Source: Schlegelella_A sp036272325
GTDB lineage: Bacteria > Pseudomonadota > Gammaproteobacteria > Burkholderiales > Burkholderiaceae_C
Assembly (NCBI GenBank): GCA_036272325.1
Contig: DATAYY010000072.1
Span: 1-11,345 of the forward strand
DNA: 11,345 nt
Direction of reading: 5' to 3'
Made by a program: the position numbers and the translations under genes. Numbering within the stretch: the stretch's first letter is position 1; the number at the start of each line of letters is the position of its first letter. The notes under the pieces were generated by a model. It ran no database searches and was not told where the DNA came from. It worked only from the letters and a program-made list of their open reading frames with translations. Below are positions 1 to 7,000 of this stretch, piece after piece.

Positions 1-176
1 GAGCAATGCATGCAGGCCACCGAGATCGACTTCTCGCCCGGCACGCCGTCGTTGAGCGTCACCACGCGGCGGCGGTTCACGCCCCAGGGGATCTCGTGCT
101 CGTTCTTGCAGGCCGTGACGCAGCCGTTGCATTCGATGCAACGCTCGGCGTCGCAAATGAACTTCATTCTTGCCAT
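1..176 (-). CDS. fdhB: Formate dehydrogenase iron-sulfur (beta) subunit, N-terminal fragment
   Basis: Only the first 58 codons are present; the gene runs off the left edge. The protein opens MARMKFICDAERCIECNGC and continues with VTACKNEHEIPWGVNRR, then reaches a further cysteine pair in ACMHC. The CIECNGCVTAC spacing (CX2CX2CX3C) is a ferredoxin-type [4Fe-4S] site, and ACMHC begins the next one, as in the four-cluster beta subunits of respiratory formate dehydrogenases. This subunit carries electrons from FdhA towards a membrane cytochrome b. It has no signal peptide of its own, which fits folded export together with FdhA through the Tat signal of FdhA. The ATG lies 9 bases after the fdhA stop, with a Shine-Dalgarno sequence that overlaps that stop, so the two genes are in one operon. 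The number of clusters and any C-terminal anchor helix cannot be seen here. Confidence 0.9.
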   Translation of the reverse strand, partial: MARMKFICDAERCIECNGCVTACKNEHEIPWGVNRRRVVTLNDGVPGEKSISVACMHC

Positions 177-182
177 CGTGTG

Positions 183-187
183 CTCCT
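183..187 (-). promoter_or_regulatory. Ribosome binding site of fdhB, overlapping the fdhA stop
   Basis: On the minus strand AGGAG lies 6 bases before the fdhB ATG, and its first two bases are the last two of the fdhA TAG stop codon. This fixes the fdhB start and suggests translational coupling of the two subunits. Confidence 0.7.
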
Positions 188-3146
188 ATGCCGTCGCCCG
201 TTCGATCTGGCAGACCGTCGTCTTGGTTTCCTGCATCATCGTCACGCTGTCGTAGCCGTACGTCGTCGCCGTGTTGGCAGCTTCGCCGCGCACGATCGGG
301 TGCGCTCCCTCCGGGTAGTACTGCAGCAAGTCGACACCCTGCCAACGTCCGGAGAAGTGGTACGGCATCCACACGGTGCTGCGGTCGACACGCTCGGTGA
401 CGAGCGCGCGAACGAGGATCTTCGCGCCGGTCGGCGACTTGACCCAGACCTGCTCGCCGTCGCGGATGCCGCGGTCGTTGGCTGCGGCAGGATTGATCTC
501 GATGAACATCTCCTGCTGCAGCTCGGCGAGCCACGGGTTCGAGCGCGTCTCCTCGCCGCCGCCCTCGTACTCGACGAGGCGCCCCGAGCTCAGAATGAGC
601 GGGAACTGCTTGCCGACGTCCTTGTTCTTCTCCTGCACGCTCTTGTAGAGCGTCGGCAGCCGCCAGAACGCCTTCTTGTCGTCGTGGGTCGGGTACTTGG
701 CGATGAGATCAGGCCGCGTCGAGTAGAGCGGCTCGCGGTGCTGCGGAATCGGGTCGGGGAAGTTCCAGACCACCGCGCGCGCCTTCGCGTTGCCGAACGG
801 ATGACAACCGTGGTTCTTCATCACGACCCGCTGGATTCCGCCCGACACATCGGTCTTCCAGTTCTTGCCCTCGGCCGCCTTCTTTTCGGCGTCGGTCAGT
901 TCGTTCCACCAGCCGAGCTTCTTCAGGAAGAGGTGATCGAACTCGGGATAGCCGGTCGTGATGTCGGCACCCTTCGAATGTGAGCCGTCCTCGGCGAGCA
1001 GATTTTCGCCGTCGCGCTCGACACCGAAATTGGCGCGGAAGTTGCCGCCGCCGTCCATCACGTGGCGGTCCGTCTCGTACAGATTGGGCGAACCTGGATG
1101 CTTCAGCTCGGGCGTGCCGTAGCACGGCCACGGCAGGCCGAAGTAGTCGCCGTCGAGGCTGTAGCCGGTCTCCTTGTCGATCCCGCCCTTGGCGCGCAGT
1201 GTCTTGACGTCGAAGACGTTCATGTTGCGCATGTGCGCCTTCAGCCGTTCGGGCGACTGGCCGGTGTAGCCGATCGTCCATGTGCAGCGGTTGATCTCGC
1301 GCAGGATCGACTCGACCTCGGGCTCCTGCATTCCGCCCTTGCCGGGAACGAGCTTGAGCCCGGCGACGAGCTCCTTGTCGAAGCCGAGCTTTTGCGCGAG
1401 CTGGTACATGATCATGTGATCGGTGCGCGACTCGAACAGCGGCTCGATCACCTTCTCGCGCCACTGCACCGAGCGGTTCGACGCGGTCACCGACCCCGAG
1501 CACTCGAACTGCGTCGCCGCCGGCAGCAGGTAGACCGCACGGTTCGGGTTGAGATCACCCTCGGCGCCCGGCATCGCCGCCATCGCCGCCGTCGCCGACG
1601 GATACGGATCGATGACGACGAGCAGGTCGAGCTTGTCCATCGCTCGCTTCATCTCGGTGCCGCGCGTCTGCGAGTTCGGGGCGTGGCCCCAGTAGAACAG
1701 GCCGCGCAGGTTCGAATCCTGGTCGATCAGCTCGTTCTTCTCGAGCACGCCGTCGATCCAGCGCGAGACGGTCATTCCGGGCTTGCCCATCATGCCCGGC
1801 GCGTACTGCTTCTTGATCCAGTCGAAATCGACCTTCCAGACACCGGCGAAGAACTTGAACGCACCTTCGGCCAGACCGTAGTAGCCGGGCAGCGAGTCCG
1901 GGTTCGGGCCGACGTCGGTCGCGCCCTGGACGTTGTCGTGGCCGCGGAAGATGTTCGTTCCGCCGCCGCTGACGCCGACGTTGCCGAGCGCGAGCTGGAC
2001 GATGCACGAAGTGCGCACGATGGCGTTGCCGATCGTGTGCTGCGTCTGGCCCATGCACCAGACGATGGTGCTCGGCCGGTTCTCGCTCATCATCTTGGCG
2101 ACCTTGAAGACCGTGGCCTCGTCGGCGCCGCACGCTTCCTCGACCTTGTCCGGAGTCCACTTCGCCATCACCTCGGCCTTGACCTTGTCCATCCCGTAGA
2201 CGCGGTCGGCGATGTACTTCTTGTCCTCCCAGCCGTTCTTGAAGATGTGGTGCAGGACGCCGAACATGAACGGAATGTCGGAGCCCGAGCGGATTCGCAC
2301 GTACTCGTCGGCCTTGGCCGCCGTCCGCGTGAAGCGCGGGTCGACGACGATCATCTTGGCGCCGGTCTCCTTGGCATGCAGCATGTGCAGCATCGAGACC
2401 GGGTGCGCCTCGGCGGCGTTCGAGCCGATGTACAACGCGCACTTGGTGTTGCGCATGTCGTTGTACGAGTTCGTCATCGCACCGTAGCCCCACGTGTTGG
2501 CGACACCCGCGACCGTCGTCGAGTGGCAGATGCGCGCCTGGTGGTCGCAGTTGTTGCTGCCCCAGAGCGTCATCCACTTGCGCAGCAAGTAGGACTGCTC
2601 GTTGTTGTGCTTCGACGAGCCGACGATGAAGATCGAATCGACTCCGCTCTGCTTTCGGAGCTCGAGCATCTTGGCGCTGACCTCGCTCAGCGCCTGGTCC
2701 CACGTGATCTTCTCGTACTTGTTGCCGACCAGCTTCATCGGCGTCTTCAGCCGGTAGTCGCCGTGGCCGTGCTCGCGCAGCGCTGCGCCCTTGGCGCAGT
2801 GCGCGCCGAGGTTGAGAGGCGAATCGAACACCGGCTCCTGACGCACCCAGACGCCGTTCTCGACCACGGCGTCGGCGGCGCAGCCGACCGAGCAGTGCGA
2901 GCACACCGTTCGACGCACGACGACCGATGGGGCGGACGCTGCCGCGGGGTCGGCCGCCCGAGCTTCGCGGACCAGGGTCAGTTGCGAGCCGGCGAGACCG
3001 ACGCCGACGCCGATTCCCGAGCGGCGCAGGAAGGCGCGCCGGTCCATCGTCGGGATCGCGCGCCCGACGCCGCGTGCGAGACTGGCGACGAGGGCGGACG
3101 GTGCGACCGCAGCGTCGCGGTGGGAGAGCTTGCGTGTCAACAGCAT
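186..3146 (-). CDS. fdhA: Respiratory formate dehydrogenase catalytic (alpha) subunit, Tat-exported, cysteine form
   Basis: This 986-residue protein is the molybdenum- or tungsten-bis-MGD catalytic subunit of a periplasmic formate dehydrogenase of the FDH-N/FDH-O (FdnG/FdoG) family, whose members have about 1,000 residues. It would oxidise formate to CO2 and pass electrons to FdhB. A Tat signal is seen as DRRAFLRRSG (residues 35-44), a hydrophobic stretch and AREARA-like cleavage region near 60-65. The first [4Fe-4S] cluster uses Cys82, 85, 89 and 117 (CSHCSVGC then C). The active site has RICH, with Cys207 where E. coli FDH-N has selenocysteine, followed by His208. Arg401 in FRGHDNVQG should be the catalytic arginine. 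The ATG at 3146 is chosen because GGAGG lies 6 bases upstream. This leaves about 34 residues before the twin arginines, a long n-region; Met34 is an alternative start. The gene lies 16 bases after the small Tat protein and 9 bases before fdhB. Names such as fdoG or fdnG are equally usable. Confidence 0.96.
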   Translation of the reverse strand: MLLTRKLSHRDAAVAPSALVASLARGVGRAIPTMDRRAFLRRSGIGVGVGLAGSQLTLVREARAADPAAASAPSVVVRRTVCSHCSVGCAADAVVENGVWVRQEPVFDSPLNLGAHCAKGAALREHGHGDYRLKTPMKLVGNKYEKITWDQALSEVSAKMLELRKQSGVDSIFIVGSSKHNNEQSYLLRKWMTLWGSNNCDHQARICHSTTVAGVANTWGYGAMTNSYNDMRNTKCALYIGSNAAEAHPVSMLHMLHAKETGAKMIVVDPRFTRTAAKADEYVRIRSGSDIPFMFGVLHHIFKNGWEDKKYIADRVYGMDKVKAEVMAKWTPDKVEEACGADEATVFKVAKMMSENRPSTIVWCMGQTQHTIGNAIVRTSCIVQLALGNVGVSGGGTNIFRGHDNVQGATDVGPNPDSLPGYYGLAEGAFKFFAGVWKVDFDWIKKQYAPGMMGKPGMTVSRWIDGVLEKNELIDQDSNLRGLFYWGHAPNSQTRGTEMKRAMDKLDLLVVIDPYPSATAAMAAMPGAEGDLNPNRAVYLLPAATQFECSGSVTASNRSVQWREKVIEPLFESRTDHMIMYQLAQKLGFDKELVAGLKLVPGKGGMQEPEVESILREINRCTWTIGYTGQSPERLKAHMRNMNVFDVKTLRAKGGIDKETGYSLDGDYFGLPWPCYGTPELKHPGSPNLYETDRHVMDGGGNFRANFGVERDGENLLAEDGSHSKGADITTGYPEFDHLFLKKLGWWNELTDAEKKAAEGKNWKTDVSGGIQRVVMKNHGCHPFGNAKARAVVWNFPDPIPQHREPLYSTRPDLIAKYPTHDDKKAFWRLPTLYKSVQEKNKDVGKQFPLILSSGRLVEYEGGGEETRSNPWLAELQQEMFIEINPAAANDRGIRDGEQVWVKSPTGAKILVRALVTERVDRSTVWMPYHFSGRWQGVDLLQYYPEGAHPIVRGEAANTATTYGYDSVTMMQETKTTVCQIERATA

Positions 3147-3152
3147 GATCGT

Positions 3153-3157
3153 CCTCC
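3153..3157 (-). promoter_or_regulatory. Ribosome binding site of fdhA
   Basis: GGAGG on the minus strand, 6 bases before the ATG at 3146. It is the strongest Shine-Dalgarno match in the window and decides the fdhA start in favour of this ATG over Met34 just before the twin arginines. Confidence 0.75.
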
Positions 3158-3162
3158 GCCGC

Positions 3163-3408
3163 TCAGGCGCGCGTCGTCTCGTAGTAGCGCCGGACGTGGT
3201 CGGTGAGCCGGTAGCCGCCGGTGGCCGGCGTCGCGTCGGTCTTCGTCCCGGCCACCTGCGCTTTTGGCTCGACCTTTCGCTGTATCGCAGCGGCCGCGAG
3301 TGCGGCACCGGCCGCAGCGCCGGCACCGACGACGAGACGGCGACGACTGGTGGGGGCGGAGTCGGTAACGTCGGCGCGCGGATCGAGTGAGGACGGCAAG
3401 GACTTCAT
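3163..3408 (-). CDS. Small Tat-signal protein of formate dehydrogenase loci (TIGR02811-like)
   Basis: This 81-residue protein has SRRRLVVGAG (residues 21-30), a twin-arginine type motif, followed by an alanine/glycine-rich hydrophobic stretch to about residue 42 and then a charged tail of about 40 residues. The tail ends GYRLTDHVRRYYETTR, which matches what I remember as the conserved end of the 'formate dehydrogenase region TAT target' family. The function of that family is unknown. No clear AXA cleavage site follows the hydrophobic stretch, so it may stay as a signal anchor with its tail in the periplasm. It has no cysteine and so no metal site of that kind. The ATG at 3408 has AGGAG 8 bases upstream. 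It is the first gene after the 166-base gap and lies directly before fdhA, suggesting a role in assembly or membrane docking of FdhAB; this is inference. Confidence 0.88.
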   Translation of the reverse strand: MKSLPSSLDPRADVTDSAPTSRRRLVVGAGAAAGAALAAAAIQRKVEPKAQVAGTKTDATPATGGYRLTDHVRRYYETTRA

Positions 3409-3574
3409 GGCGACGACTCCTGACGAAACTCGCCAACGAACAATTCCCGACGGACCTGGACGCCGGCGATGAGAGCGACCAAGCCCGAATCTAACAGGCC
3501 GGAAAGACCACGACATCCGGCGTAACGCGCCCTCGCGTCGCCGCGTCTTGCCCGGTGTGGCCACAGCGCGCCGA
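3409..3574 (-). other. Intergenic region between torD-like gene and the fdhA block; possible internal promoter
   Basis: This 166-base stretch is the longest non-coding gap in the window and precedes the periplasmic-enzyme genes, so it is the natural place for a second promoter. I see no convincing sigma-70 or sigma-54 pair. The best -10-like string on the minus strand is TAGATT near 3490, with no good -35 at the right distance. A perfect 10-base palindrome TGTGGCCACA lies just after the torD-like stop, but it has no loop or following T run and does not look like a terminator. Read-through from upstream is therefore also possible. Confidence 0.35.
3417..3421 (-). promoter_or_regulatory. Ribosome binding site of the small Tat-signal protein
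   Basis: AGGAG on the minus strand, 8 bases before the ATG at 3408. It selects this ATG among upstream in-frame starts, which would add an arginine-rich stretch with no family resemblance. Confidence 0.7.
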
Positions 3575-4210
3575 TCAGGCGTCGAGCAGGTCGAACGCCT
3601 GCCCTTCGACGGCGAAGAAGTCAGCCGCGAAGCGCGCCAGCGCGGCGTAGAAGTCGGCGCCGGCCTGTGCCTCGATCGCGCTGCACATGGCGCCGACCCA
3701 CGGCCGCAGGTGGGCCTCGAAGAAGCGGCGTTGCCCAGCAAGGTTGCTGGTCCCGGCATCGCCGCCGGCGATCAGGTAGCGCATCACCTCGCACACGCCG
3801 GCGATGTGGTCCTCGGTTTCGCTCATGGCCTCGCTCCTGGCGATGCCGAGCGCGCGCAGGCTGTGGCGCAGCGCCACGAGCGGCTTCTCGTTGAGCTTGC
3901 CGGCAACGTAGAACGAACCGTAAAGAAAGATCTCGGGCTTGCCGACGCCCTGAAAAAGGCGGTCGAACTCGCGTTCGATGTCGTCGCGCGGCAGGCGCCG
4001 CGCTGCGCCGACGAGCTCGCTCCAAGCTTTCTCGAGAAACGCGCCCGCGACCGGTGCCTGCGTGACCGCGACCTGGAACTGCGCGTACAGCTCGGCGCTC
4101 GGCGGTGCGTAGAAAAGCGCCGCCAGCAGGCCGTAGACCTCGGCGCGTGCGAGCTCCTCGGCGTCGTCGCCGGCGGCGAACCCGATCGGCTGCGGTGCGG
4201 CGGTGCTCAC
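3575..4210 (-). CDS. TorD/DmsD-family molybdoenzyme chaperone
   Basis: This 211-residue protein is a cytoplasmic helical chaperone of the TorD/DmsD/NarJ family, the usual size for that group. Family marks seen are EFDRLFQGVGKPEIFLYGSFY (split here as EFDRLF at 81-86 and GKPEIFLYGSF at 90-100) and ETEDHIAGVCEVMR (131-144), matching the E-X2-DH motif region of TorD proteins. Such chaperones bind Tat signal peptides and protect the apo-enzyme until the molybdopterin cofactor is inserted. The likely client is FdhA; the small Tat protein is another possibility, and the cytoplasmic FdsA is a weaker one. The start is a GTG whose last two bases and following A form the TGA stop of the ferredoxin gene (GTGA overlap), so the two genes are translationally coupled. 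The Shine-Dalgarno match is weak, which fits coupling. It is distinct from FdhE and FdhD, neither of which is in the window. Confidence 0.9.
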   Translation of the reverse strand: MSTAAPQPIGFAAGDDAEELARAEVYGLLAALFYAPPSAELYAQFQVAVTQAPVAGAFLEKAWSELVGAARRLPRDDIEREFDRLFQGVGKPEIFLYGSFYVAGKLNEKPLVALRHSLRALGIARSEAMSETEDHIAGVCEVMRYLIAGGDAGTSNLAGQRRFFEAHLRPWVGAMCSAIEAQAGADFYAALARFAADFFAVEGQAFDLLDA

Positions 4211-6435
4211 AGCTCGGTGATCCGCACTTCGCCCGGGTCGCTGTGGAGGTCGATCACCCTGCAGTCGCCGCACATCTGCAGGCGCTGCGCGGCGCGACCC
4301 TGGAACATCGAATGGCCTGCGAGCCGGCCGAGCATCGCCTCGATCGCACGCACGGTGCCGAACGGCTTTGCGCAGCGCGCGCAGCGAAACGGCTCGGCCT
4401 CGTTCAGCACCCGCGCCTGGCGGCGCGCCTTGCCGGCATCGGCGAGCAGGAGGCGTGGCACGAGCGTGATCGCGTGCTCGGGACAGGTGCTCGCGCAAAG
4501 GCCGCACTGGACGCAGTTCTTCTCGATGAAGCTGAGGCGCGGCGTGTCGGCGTTGTCGAGCAACGCGCCTTCCGGACACGCGCCGACACAGGCGAGGCAA
4601 AGCGTGCACGCCGCGGGATCGACGACGACCGCGCCGAACGGGGTCGGCTGCGCCGCCGTCGTCGGCAGCGCAATCTCGTCGACCGGCGTCGGCGCCTCGC
4701 GCAGCAGATGCTCGAGCGCGAGGTCGAGGGTGGTGCGCTTGTCGGCCTGCACTGCGAAGGTGGCGGCGCGTCGCACCGCCATCGCCGGCGGACGCTGGAG
4801 CGCCGCATCGAGACGAACCAGCGCGGGATCGGTGCAAGGCGCGGATGCTGGCGCGCGCGACGGCGCGGGCCCCACCGGCGCCGTGCCCGACTGCGTTCTC
4901 GCCACCTCGCCGCCGCCGACGATGCGAAAGTGCTCGCCGGCGAAGCCGAGCCCGCCGAGAATCGCCTCTGAGATCCGCATCTGGGCGTCGATCGCGTCGC
5001 GATACGCAGGCGCTTCCTCGTTCGTCACCAGGACCCAGACCTGGCATGCGCCGAGAGCGATCGCGGCGAGCCAGAGATCGATGCCGACCGACGCCGTGTG
5101 CCAGACCTCGAGCGGCAGGACGCGCGCCGGAACGCCGTGCACGGCCGGATCGACGCGTGCGGCGCGGCCGAGCGCAGCGACCACCGCGGCGCCCGCCTCG
5201 CGGCTGTGGATCAGCAGCGCGGCGTCATTGCCGCCGGCGCGCGCATAGGTCGCGAGCAGGGCGCGGATGCGGGCGCCGAGCTCGTGCGGGCGTGGCGTCG
5301 CATAGGTGAGAGCGCCGCTCGGGCAGACCGTCGTGCAGGCGCCGCAACCGACGCACAGATGCGGCTCGACGACGATGCCGCCGCTGCTCGCCCTGCCCTT
5401 GGCGGAGGCGTCGCTCCTGATCGCCGCCGCCGAGCAGACATCGATGCACGCCGTGCAGCCGATCTGGCCGTTGCGCGTGTGGGCGCAGATCTTTTGCCGG
5501 TAGTCGAAGAACTTCGGCTTCTCGAACTCGCCGACGAGGTCGCGAAGGCCGAGCACGGCGGCGACCATCGCGGCATCGTCGGCAGCATGGAAATAGCCTT
5601 GCGGCGGCTGGTGCAAGTCGATTTGCGGCGTGTCCTGCAGGTCGAGGACGAGATCGAAGCGCTCGCTGTCTTCGTTGGCGGCGCGCTCGAAGTCGATCGC
5701 GCCGGCGGCGCCGCAAGCGCGCACGCAGTCGCGATGCCCGGTGCACTTCTGCAGGTCGATCTGGTAGCTGAAGTCGATCGCCTGCTCGGGACAGACCTCG
5801 ATGCAGGCGTTGCAGCGGGTGCACAGATCGAGATCGATCGGATTGCCGCTCGTCCATGCGACCTCGAACGCGCCGAGCCAGCCGGTGACGCGCGTCGGCT
5901 GGCCGGCGTGAACCGGCATCGTCCGCAGCTGCGGCAGCGTGCCGCCAGGCGTCGTCATGAGCAGGCTGACGTCAAGGCCGTCAGCGAGCAGCGCTGCCGC
6001 GCGTTGGGCGCGCGCGGCACTGCCGATCACGACGACGCGCCCGGCGGACGCGTACGACACCGCCGGCACCGGCTCGGGCGGCGGCAGCTGCGCGGCGGCG
6101 ATCAGCGCCGCCATCTTCGGCAGCGCCTTCGCGCGGTCCCGCGACCAGCCGCCGGTCTCGCGGATGTTGACGAACCGGATCGGCCGCTCGCTCGCCGGCA
6201 GCACGCCTTCGGTCGCCTGCGCGAGCTCGACGAAGAGACGGCTCTCCTGCGTGCAGGCGACGAGCAGCTCATCGCTCGTGCGTGCGGCGCGCTGGAACGC
6301 ACCGGCCTCGCGGCGGCAGAGCAGCGAGTGGACGGTCGCGGCGCCGTCGCCGTCAGGTCCCAGGGCCCGGGCCAGTGCCGGGCCGTCGATCGACATCGTC
6401 TGGTTGCAGTCGCAGATCAGGGTCGTCTTCGGCAC
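4207..6435 (-). CDS. HdrA/MvhD-like polyferredoxin of formate dehydrogenase locus, 742 aa
   Basis: This type of protein is usually annotated only as '4Fe-4S binding protein'. Residues 1-115 resemble the N-terminal domain of HdrA: LICDCN (6-11), LLCRR, VACTQESRLF (59-68) and NIRETGGWS (90-98). Residues 132-195 look like a reduced nucleotide-binding fold with a degenerate GSAARA in place of GxGxxG. Next come CTRCNACIEVC (205-215), a second cluster set at Cys231/237/241, CTACIDVC (327-334, with Cys317) and CVGCGACTTVC (361-371). Residues 404-506 look like an MvhD/FlpD-type domain that has lost its cysteines. Two more sites follow, CTLCLACVGAC (610-620) and CVQCGLCASTC (641-651), then a rubredoxin-like pair of CX2C knuckles (685-688, 722-725). 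There is no signal peptide, so it is cytoplasmic. GTG at 6435 is used because the CDCN motif lies before the first internal Met; its ribosome site is weak. Role unknown: electron supply to FDH or enzyme maturation. Confidence 0.88.
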   Translation of the reverse strand: MPKTTLICDCNQTMSIDGPALARALGPDGDGAATVHSLLCRREAGAFQRAARTSDELLVACTQESRLFVELAQATEGVLPASERPIRFVNIRETGGWSRDRAKALPKMAALIAAAQLPPPEPVPAVSYASAGRVVVIGSAARAQRAAALLADGLDVSLLMTTPGGTLPQLRTMPVHAGQPTRVTGWLGAFEVAWTSGNPIDLDLCTRCNACIEVCPEQAIDFSYQIDLQKCTGHRDCVRACGAAGAIDFERAANEDSERFDLVLDLQDTPQIDLHQPPQGYFHAADDAAMVAAVLGLRDLVGEFEKPKFFDYRQKICAHTRNGQIGCTACIDVCSAAAIRSDASAKGRASSGGIVVEPHLCVGCGACTTVCPSGALTYATPRPHELGARIRALLATYARAGGNDAALLIHSREAGAAVVAALGRAARVDPAVHGVPARVLPLEVWHTASVGIDLWLAAIALGACQVWVLVTNEEAPAYRDAIDAQMRISEAILGGLGFAGEHFRIVGGGEVARTQSGTAPVGPAPSRAPASAPCTDPALVRLDAALQRPPAMAVRRAATFAVQADKRTTLDLALEHLLREAPTPVDEIALPTTAAQPTPFGAVVVDPAACTLCLACVGACPEGALLDNADTPRLSFIEKNCVQCGLCASTCPEHAITLVPRLLLADAGKARRQARVLNEAEPFRCARCAKPFGTVRAIEAMLGRLAGHSMFQGRAAQRLQMCGDCRVIDLHSDPGEVRITEL

Positions 6436-7000
6436 GGGCTCGGGCGTCGGGGGGCAGAGGCGGACACGGGGATGGTGCCACCTCCGCCACGGGCGTGCCA
6501 TCGGGACAAGCAATGCCCTCGTGCGCGTGCGCGATCGCCGCAGCCTCGCCGGGCGCATCGTCGCTGAACAGCCCGAGCGCGGTCGCCTGATTCATCCTGC
6601 GCAGCATCGCGACCGGCAACGGATCGGGCTTGCCGTAGTCGTCGATGTAGGTGTCGAGGCCGTCCATCACGTTGAAGCGCGGGTCGCTGAAGAGCTTCCT
6701 CAGCGCTGCGTTGCGCACCGGGCCGTCGACGCCGGGAAGCATGAAGCGGCTGTAGTCGGAGTCGCGCGTCAGCGCCGCGACGTCGGCGAGCGTCGGCAGC
6801 GGCGTCGCAGCGGGCTCGCCAGCGGGTGTCGGCGGCGCTTCCCGCTCGGCCGGCGCGATGGCTGCAGCCGGTACAGCGATCGCCGAGGCGGAAGACGGCG
6901 CTGCGGCCGGCGGCGCTGCCGTCGGCGCGACCTCCTCGGCGGACGCGCCGGCCTTTCGCCTTGACCAGCGCGCGAGAAAGCCTTCGCCTGCGCCGCTCAC
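6353..7000 (-). CDS. DUF3306 protein of formate dehydrogenase locus
   Basis: This 215-residue protein has a short conserved N-terminus, EGFLARWSRRK (6-16), then an alanine/proline-rich linker (about 20-68). The conserved core follows: DYSRFMLPGVDGPVRNAALRKLF (split as DYSRFM at 82-87 and ALRKLF at 99-104), DPRFNVMDGLDTYIDDY (107-122) and then a variable tail. The core and the position next to DUF3305 identify the family; its function is unknown. There is no signal peptide or membrane segment. The GTG start overlaps the DUF3305 stop (GTGA) and has GGGGGAG 5 bases upstream. The last 27 codons overlap the ferredoxin gene in another frame, an 83-base overlap unlike the 4-base ones elsewhere. A run of six C on the minus strand (6449-6454) lies just before that overlap, so the tail could be altered by a sequencing or real frameshift. 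Confidence 0.8.
   Translation of the reverse strand: MSGAGEGFLARWSRRKAGASAEEVAPTAAPPAAAPSSASAIAVPAAAIAPAEREAPPTPAGEPAATPLPTLADVAALTRDSDYSRFMLPGVDGPVRNAALRKLFSDPRFNVMDGLDTYIDDYGKPDPLPVAMLRRMNQATALGLFSDDAPGEAAAIAHAHEGIACPDGTPVAEVAPSPCPPLPPDARARAEDDPDLRLQPDDVDRRPGTGPGPGT

Noticed and set aside
2524..2529. Selenocysteine at the fdhA active site
   Set aside because: The codon at residue 207 is a cysteine codon (TGC) and no in-frame TGA occurs; the same holds for fdsA Cys383.
1062..3206. Plus-strand open frame of 714 codons opposite fdhA
   Set aside because: Same composition artefact as above; no recognisable domain, and fdhA on the other strand is unmistakable.
3552..3567. Possible terminator at the palindrome TGTGGCCACA after the torD-like gene
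   Set aside because: The palindrome has no room for a loop and no T run follows on the transcribed strand, so a factor-independent terminator is not supported.
6436..6558. N-terminal extension of the polyferredoxin by 41 codons
   Set aside because: The added residues are an Arg/Pro-rich shadow of DUF3306 and resemble nothing in the family, which begins just before the CDCN motif.
3548..6567. Plus-strand open frames at 3548-5248 and 5098-6567 opposite the torD-like and polyferredoxin genes
   Set aside because: They are antisense shadows with low-complexity Arg/Ala-rich products and no family resemblance.
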